This document shows, piece after piece, positions 6,301-10,138 of a stretch of DNA of 10,138 bases. The notes under the pieces were generated by a model. That model worked only from the letters and a program-made list of their open reading frames with translations. It did not search any database and was not told the DNA's origin. Source of the DNA: CAYHZL01 sp964361075 (GTDB lineage: Bacteria > Bacteroidota > Ignavibacteria > UBA10030 > UBA8401); the NCBI GenBank assembly GCA_964361075.1, contig CAYHZL010000131.1, positions 1 through 10,138 on the forward strand. The letters are read 5' to 3'. Each line of letters starts with the position of its first letter. The stretch's first letter is position 1. Both the position numbers and the translations under genes were made by a program.

Positions 6301-7584
6301 ATGCTCACTCAATTTTTAGAAATATTTACGATGGCGATGAATGCCATTAAATCGAACAAACTTCGATCGATATTAACATTGCTCGGCATCGGTGTAGGAG
6401 TGTTTTCTATTATTGGGGTGATGACTGCAATGGGCGTGTTGCAAAATGCAATCGAAAGCGGATTGAGTGAACTCGGCACAAACACATTTCAGATTCAAAA
6501 ATTTCCTATAAGTTTTGGTGGTCCTCATGATCGTGCTCGGTTTCGCAACAGAAAAAATATTACGTACGAACAAGGCGAACAGTTTGTTGACCGAATGATG
6601 TATGCAAAATATATTGGGCTTGAAGCATGGTTTGGTGTCAAAACTGTTATGTATCAAGGTGAAAAAACAAATCCAAATGTCGGACTTGTCGGCGAAACAG
6701 CAGATGGTTTTCCGACAAACAATTGGAATATTAGTGAAGGCAGAGCATTTAATAAACAAGAAGTGGAAGCGGGAAGATTTGTTGCTGTTCTTGGCGATGC
6801 TGTTGTTGAAAAATTATTTCCTCGCGGCGGGGCTGTGGGTTCAGAAATTAAAATTGATAATGTGAAGTTCAAAGTTCTTGGTGTTATTGAAAAGAAAGGT
6901 TCCGTACTTGGCGGCAATCAAGGAAACCATGTTGCTATCCCTATTACTACTGCGATGCAATTATATGGAAAAGATCGCTCGATCCATATTATGGTGCAAA
7001 CGCAGGATAGAGAGTCGTATGATAATGCTATTGAATATTCAAAGGCATTGCTGCGTATCATTCGTCAGGTTCAGCCGGGACTTCCTGATGACTTCGAAAT
7101 ATTTTCTAATGAATCATTGATTGGCACGTTTAACGATTTAACATTTGCGATTAAAATGGGAACACTTGGTATTGCCTGCATTGCACTGCTCGCGGCTGGT
7201 GTTGGCATTATGAACATTATGCTTGTCTCTGTTACCGAACGGACGAAAGAAATTGGAATTCGAAAAGCGCTTGGTGCAACAAAAAATAATATCCTTATGC
7301 AGTTTTTGAGTGAATCGGTTGTGTTCAGTCAGATCGGCGGCGTGATTGGAATTATTACCGGTTCGATTTTAGGAAATGTTGTTTCTGTGTTGATGTCGGC
7401 TCCGCCGATATTGCCGTGGAATAATGCAGTCGCAATTATCCAAACGCCAATTATGAATTTTACCGCACTGCAAATGAATATTGTTGCGTTGTTATTTTGC
7501 TCTCTTATTGGAATTGTGTTTGGTGTGTATCCTGCATGGAAAGCGGCAAACCTCGATCCGATTGAATCGTTGCGGTACGAATAA
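6301..7584 (+). CDS. MacB/FtsX-type ABC permease (permease 2), no ATPase domain
   Basis: This is a 427-residue paralogue of permease 1 with the same layout. TM1 is at about 23-44 (NKLRSILTLLGIGVGVF), the periplasmic MacB_PCD domain at about 46-280, TM2 at about 285-309, the coupling segment ERTKEIGIRKALGA (313-326), TM3 at about 337-362 and TM4 at about 392-412. It ends in LDPIESLRYE. The two proteins agree closely in the membrane and coupling segments and in an RNRK motif soon after TM1 (82-85 here, 85-88 in permease 1), but differ through most of the periplasmic domain. That is the pattern expected of an old duplication with divided roles. It also has a longer TM3-TM4 loop (about 363-391, Pro-rich). 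The ATG at 6301 is the natural start, although no strong ribosome site precedes it. Its distance from permease 1 (285 bp) is explained by the repeats in between. Confidence 0.92.
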   Translation: MLTQFLEIFTMAMNAIKSNKLRSILTLLGIGVGVFSIIGVMTAMGVLQNAIESGLSELGTNTFQIQKFPISFGGPHDRARFRNRKNITYEQGEQFVDRMMYAKYIGLEAWFGVKTVMYQGEKTNPNVGLVGETADGFPTNNWNISEGRAFNKQEVEAGRFVAVLGDAVVEKLFPRGGAVGSEIKIDNVKFKVLGVIEKKGSVLGGNQGNHVAIPITTAMQLYGKDRSIHIMVQTQDRESYDNAIEYSKALLRIIRQVQPGLPDDFEIFSNESLIGTFNDLTFAIKMGTLGIACIALLAAGVGIMNIMLVSVTERTKEIGIRKALGATKNNILMQFLSESVVFSQIGGVIGIITGSILGNVVSVLMSAPPILPWNNAVAIIQTPIMNFTALQMNIVALLFCSLIGIVFGVYPAWKAANLDPIESLRYE

Positions 7585-7604
7585 TTCTTCAGTACCACTT
7601 TTTT
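7574..7604 (+). terminator. Weak candidate terminator of the efflux operon
   Basis: GGTAC (7574-7578) and GTACC (7592-7596) can pair across the stop codon of permease 2. The 13-base loop contains the further small palindrome GAATAATTC. ACTTTTTT follows (7597-7604). The stem is only 5 bp, so this is a weak call. It is of interest because the convergent peptidase gene stops just 4 bp from the permease stop and there is no other room for a terminator. Confidence 0.3.
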
Positions 7605-8782
7605 AATTCAGCGAGCGCTGTATCTGAAAATTTCGGAAGTCCGCCATACTGCGTACACAACGCATCATACTTTTCAAAAAAATCTCCCACTCCATTTTGA
7701 ATACCATCAGTCAATGCCTGGCGCCCAAGCTTCGTGTCAATAGTGTATGCAATAAATAATCCCGCTGTTGCGCCATAATTTTTTTCGAACGAACCGGAAA
7801 GATTCGAGTTCATAATTAATTCGCGTGCGCGTTCGTACGAAAGAGATGGTGATGCGAGTTCAGTGAAGACATTGTCCAATGTTCCCATTGCGCGTTTTGT
7901 TTGTGCAAACCACGATGGCGAAGGCGCAGAGCCTTGCGATTGTTGCTGCATCGAAATGTAGTATGCAATTCCTTCGTTCAGCACTAACTCCGCCAAATGT
8001 GCAATGGGGTGATTACGTTGATTGAAATTTTTCCACACCGGAGATGTCTCTTGATAGACACCAAACACTGCGTGGAAACTTTCGTGGGCGAGCGTGCTGA
8101 GAAGTTCGATAAATTCGATTTGTGTATCAGGATGATATTGTACCATGCGCACAAGATTAACAACAATGACCTGCTCGCCTTCACCATCGCCGACAAAAAC
8201 TGGAGTAGTGCCGCTCCACACAACACGACGAACGTACGCTGCCGCGTTTTCATTTCCCATGACAACAAAATAGACGGGAAGTGTTGCCGAAATTTTTGCA
8301 TTCAATGGAAAAAAAGATTCAATGGTTGCAAGCACGCGTCTATCGAGTTGGCGTTTTTTTGCTTCCGCCAACAATAATTTTATCTGTGGAAGAAAGCGGC
8401 GCGTGTCTAATAATCCAAAGACATCATTATTGGTAGCGAAATTGTCTCGTAACAAATCAAGCTCGCGTTTGAGTGCGTCCGGTTTGTAATTCTGACGTGC
8501 TAACAATGCGCTTGTTGCTGCCGCGATTTGTGTGCCGCGTAATTCGGCGATGCGCTGCGTGTTGTGCTGCTGACCTTCACACATGCGGATGAAATCTTCT
8601 GCGGAAGAAAAATCAAGACGAAGCGCGATGTTGAAATGAGGATTGGTTTGCGCGGTAAGTGTTGAAATAAAAAAAAAGGAAGCAATGATAAAAGTAAATC
8701 TTTGCGTCTTTGTGCGTTCTTTGCATCCCGCGTTCTTTGGCGGGATGTCTTTGTGTTGAAATATTTTTTTTAGAATAATCAT
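7589..8782 (-). CDS. Secreted putative zinc metallopeptidase (DUF5700-like)
   Basis: This 397-residue protein carries the zinc-peptidase motif HESFH (233-237, in LSTLAHESFHAVF). Glu270, in LNEGIAYYIS 33 residues later, is a good candidate third metal ligand, the gluzincin-like arrangement. This and the general layout recall the DUF5700 putative zinc-dependent peptidases. The family name is from memory of the motif pattern and its substrate is unknown. A hydrophobic signal core lies at residues 29-42, with cleavage near LTAQ (about 45), so the protein should act in the periplasm or outside the cell. The n-region before it is unusually long (28 residues) and is encoded by a repeat. The ATG at 8782 overlaps the aminotransferase stop as ATGA, which supports it as the start and suggests translational coupling. 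No in-frame ATG, GTG or TTG lies between it and the signal core. Confidence 0.75.
   Translation of the reverse strand: MIILKKIFQHKDIPPKNAGCKERTKTQRFTFIIASFFFISTLTAQTNPHFNIALRLDFSSAEDFIRMCEGQQHNTQRIAELRGTQIAAATSALLARQNYKPDALKRELDLLRDNFATNNDVFGLLDTRRFLPQIKLLLAEAKKRQLDRRVLATIESFFPLNAKISATLPVYFVVMGNENAAAYVRRVVWSGTTPVFVGDGEGEQVIVVNLVRMVQYHPDTQIEFIELLSTLAHESFHAVFGVYQETSPVWKNFNQRNHPIAHLAELVLNEGIAYYISMQQQSQGSAPSPSWFAQTKRAMGTLDNVFTELASPSLSYERARELIMNSNLSGSFEKNYGATAGLFIAYTIDTKLGRQALTDGIQNGVGDFFEKYDALCTQYGGLPKFSDTALAELKKWY
8697..8753. repeat. CTTTG-rich hairpin repeat inside the 5' end of the peptidase gene
   Basis: Five copies of CTTTG (8700-8704, 8708-8712, 8719-8723, 8735-8739, 8749-8753) occur in 54 bp, in phrases such as GCGTCTTTG and GCGTTCTTTG. 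They surround a perfect 8-bp inverted repeat, CATCCCGC (8724-8731)/GCGGGATG (8740-8747). This looks like an intergenic dispersed repeat. Read on the minus strand, it encodes the Lys/Arg-rich stretch at about residues 10-29 of the peptidase, just before the signal-peptide core. Confidence 0.6.
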
Positions 8783-9963
8783 GGTTTGTATTCAGTGAAC
8801 GCAGTTTTCATTCCGCGCACTGCTTGTCGAATGCGCTGCTCATTTTCAATTAAGCCGAACCGGACAAAACCTTCGCCTGCTTCGCCGAAGCCAATACCCG
8901 GCGAGACTGCTACCTTTGCTTCTCTCACAAGAAATTTTGCAAACTCAACGGAGCCCATCGCTCGGAACTCTTCCGGAATTTGTCCCCACACAAACATTGA
9001 TGCTTTTGGTTTTTCAACATGCCATCCGATGCGATCAAGACTTTCAACCAATGCATTGCGGCGGTGCTGATACATTGCTCGAATTTCTTCGACACATTCT
9101 TGCGGACCATTCAATGCTGCAATTGCTGCAATTTGAATTGGCTGAAACATTCCATAGTCGAGATAACTTTTCATTTTAATCAGTGCGCCGACAATTTCTT
9201 TGTTGCCGACACAAAAGCCAACGCGCCAACCGGGCATGTTGTAACTTTTTGAAAGAGTGTAAAATTCTACTGCTGTTTTTTTTGCATCAGGTACTTGAAG
9301 GATGGACGGTGTTTGATATCCGTCGAAACATAAATCGCCGTATGCCAAATCGTGAATGATGTAGAGATCATGTTCCATTGCGAAGGCAACAACTTTTTCG
9401 AAGAAAGAAATATCAACTGTCGCGGTGGTTGGATTGTTGGGAAAGTTCAGCAATAAAAATTTTGGACGGGGCCATGTATTCATATATGTTTGAACAATGC
9501 GTTCAAAAAAATCTTCCATCGGTGTCATCGAAATGCTGTTGACTTGTGCGCCTGCAATAATAAATGCGTACGGGTGAATTGGGTATGCCGGTGTTGAACA
9601 TAATATCGTATCACCCGGACCGGAAACAGCAAGCGCGAGGTGGGACAATCCTTCTTTCGAACCGATTGTCGCAACGGCTTCACTTTCCGGATCGAGCTTC
9701 ACATTAAATTTTCTTTCATACCAATCGCATATAGCAACGCGCAGTTTGAAAATTCCTTTTGAAGCGGAATAGCGATGATTGTATCCTTTGTGCGATGCCT
9801 CGATGAGTTTATCAATAATGTGTTCCGGTGTTGGCTGGTCAGGATTGCCCATGCCGAGATCAATGATATCCTCGCCATTGTGCCGCGCAGTCATTTTCAA
9901 TTCGTTTACAATTGCAAAGACGTACGGAGGAAGACGGTTAATGCGTGCGAAGTTGCTCATCAT
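8779..9963 (-). CDS. alaC: Alanine aminotransferase, AlaC-like (class I/II PLP enzyme)
   Basis: This is a 394-residue fold-type I PLP aminotransferase. It resembles E. coli AlaC (YfdZ) closely from end to end: RINRLPPYVFAIVNELKM (8-24), GEDIIDLGMGNPD, ATIGSKEGLSHL, TLSKSYNMPGWRVGF and KASMFVWGQIPE. AlaC makes alanine from pyruvate using glutamate. Visible active-site residues are Lys239 for the Schiff base (TLSKSYN), Asn176 or Asn177 (NFPNNPT), Asp205 and Tyr208 (HDLAYGD), Arg247, and the C-terminal substrate-carboxylate Arg368 (GFVRFGLIEN). LL-diaminopimelate and other related aminotransferases share much of this, so specificity is likely but not certain. The gene begins with two consecutive ATG codons (9963 and 9960) and has no evident Shine-Dalgarno site. 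It is followed by the peptidase gene with a 4-bp overlap, so the two are probably co-transcribed. Confidence 0.88.
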   Translation of the reverse strand: MMSNFARINRLPPYVFAIVNELKMTARHNGEDIIDLGMGNPDQPTPEHIIDKLIEASHKGYNHRYSASKGIFKLRVAICDWYERKFNVKLDPESEAVATIGSKEGLSHLALAVSGPGDTILCSTPAYPIHPYAFIIAGAQVNSISMTPMEDFFERIVQTYMNTWPRPKFLLLNFPNNPTTATVDISFFEKVVAFAMEHDLYIIHDLAYGDLCFDGYQTPSILQVPDAKKTAVEFYTLSKSYNMPGWRVGFCVGNKEIVGALIKMKSYLDYGMFQPIQIAAIAALNGPQECVEEIRAMYQHRRNALVESLDRIGWHVEKPKASMFVWGQIPEEFRAMGSVEFAKFLVREAKVAVSPGIGFGEAGEGFVRFGLIENEQRIRQAVRGMKTAFTEYKP

Positions 9964-10033
9964 TATTTTTCAGTGAAATTGTAGGAACATTGTATCTATA
10001 AGATATAAATTTTCATGAGAATCGAAAATAAAA
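9964..10033 (-). other. AT-rich upstream region of the alaC-peptidase pair
   Basis: About 70 bp lie between the aminotransferase start and the terminator of the gene to the right, so the promoter for the minus-strand pair must be here or transcription must read through. On the minus strand there is a TACAAT at about 9989-9994, but no convincing -35 partner. I see no operator-like symmetry. Confidence 0.3.
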
Positions 10034-10066
10034 AAAAAGGCATCCAAATAATTTGGATACCTTTTT
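10034..10066 (-). terminator. Intrinsic terminator, probably bidirectional
   Basis: The segment 10034-10048 (AAAAAGGCATCCAAA) pairs with 10052-10066 (TTTGGATACCTTTTT) over 15 bp with one C-A mismatch and a 3-base loop. On the minus strand the stem runs into a long T tract (complement of the A run at 10030-10038), as expected for the gene ending at 10092. On the plus strand the stem ends in five T's, so it could also stop leftward-to-rightward transcripts. Confidence 0.8.
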
Positions 10067-10091
10067 GAAAAAAAAAAATGAGCGAGATGTT

Positions 10092-10138
10092 TTATTTTTT
10101 CTTCTTCACTTCTTTTTTTACATCTTTTGTGGGTGGTG
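10092..10138 (-). CDS. C-terminal tail of a partial gene, Lys-rich
   Basis: The minus strand has an open frame that enters from the right edge and ends at TAA (10094-10092). Its last residues read PPTKDVKKEVKKKK. Only 14 complete codons are visible, so the product cannot be identified. A basic, low-complexity C terminus is common in DNA- or RNA-binding and ribosomal-associated proteins, but this is not enough to assign a role. Support comes from the terminator 25 bp downstream in the correct orientation. Confidence 0.5.
   Translation of the reverse strand, partial: PPTKDVKKEVKKKK

Noticed and set aside
7997..8377. Plus-strand open frame opposite the peptidase gene
   Set aside because: It lies entirely within the peptidase gene and has an unbalanced composition with no motif. 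The minus frame has the HExxH motif and a signal peptide.
8700..8753. CTTTG copies as a CRISPR array or tandem repeat
   Set aside because: The spacing is irregular (8 to 16 bases) and the units are only five bases long, unlike CRISPR repeats and spacers.

Overview
The window looks like part of a Gram-negative chromosome of moderate to low GC content. It encodes an outer-membrane efflux channel and several Sec-type signal peptides. Its AT-rich gaps and scattered palindromic repeats ending in GTCATTGCGAG/CTCGCAATGAC suggest the Bacteroidota/Chlorobiota/Ignavibacteriota neighbourhood. That placement is inferred from gene style and repeat type and is only moderately secure. No rRNA, tRNA, CRISPR array, phage gene or transposase gene was found.

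The left three quarters (about 271-7584, plus strand) hold one six-gene cluster for a MacAB-TolC-like (YknXYZ-like) ABC efflux machine. The order is a TolC-type outer-membrane channel, a membrane-anchored periplasmic adaptor, a secreted TPR protein, a stand-alone MacB/LolD-class ATPase, and two different MacB/FtsX-type permeases. In E. coli MacB, ATPase and permease are one polypeptide. Here they are separate, and one ATPase is followed by two divergent permeases, which suggests a heterodimeric membrane core. The TPR gene is inserted between adaptor and ATPase and may be an extra periplasmic part of the system.

The first four genes are tightly packed. The two permeases are each preceded by a palindromic repeat. 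The one before permease 1 (4659-4748) supplies an ATG that would falsely extend that gene. The spacer before permease 2 (6016-6300) contains an 85-bp inverted-repeat segment followed directly by a 128-bp MITE-like element. That element has 16-bp terminal inverted repeats, a putative ATTA target duplication, and a copy of the same palindromic repeat class nested inside it.

The right quarter is on the minus strand and converges with the efflux operon, with only 4 bp between the stop codons. An AlaC-like alanine aminotransferase gene is followed, with a 4-bp ATGA overlap, by a secreted putative zinc peptidase (HExxH plus downstream glutamate, DUF5700-like). The 5' end of the peptidase gene seems to have absorbed a dispersed CTTTG-rich hairpin repeat that now encodes the start of its signal peptide. 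At the far right edge there is a strong stem-loop terminator and the lysine-rich C-terminal tail of one more minus-strand gene cut by the window end.
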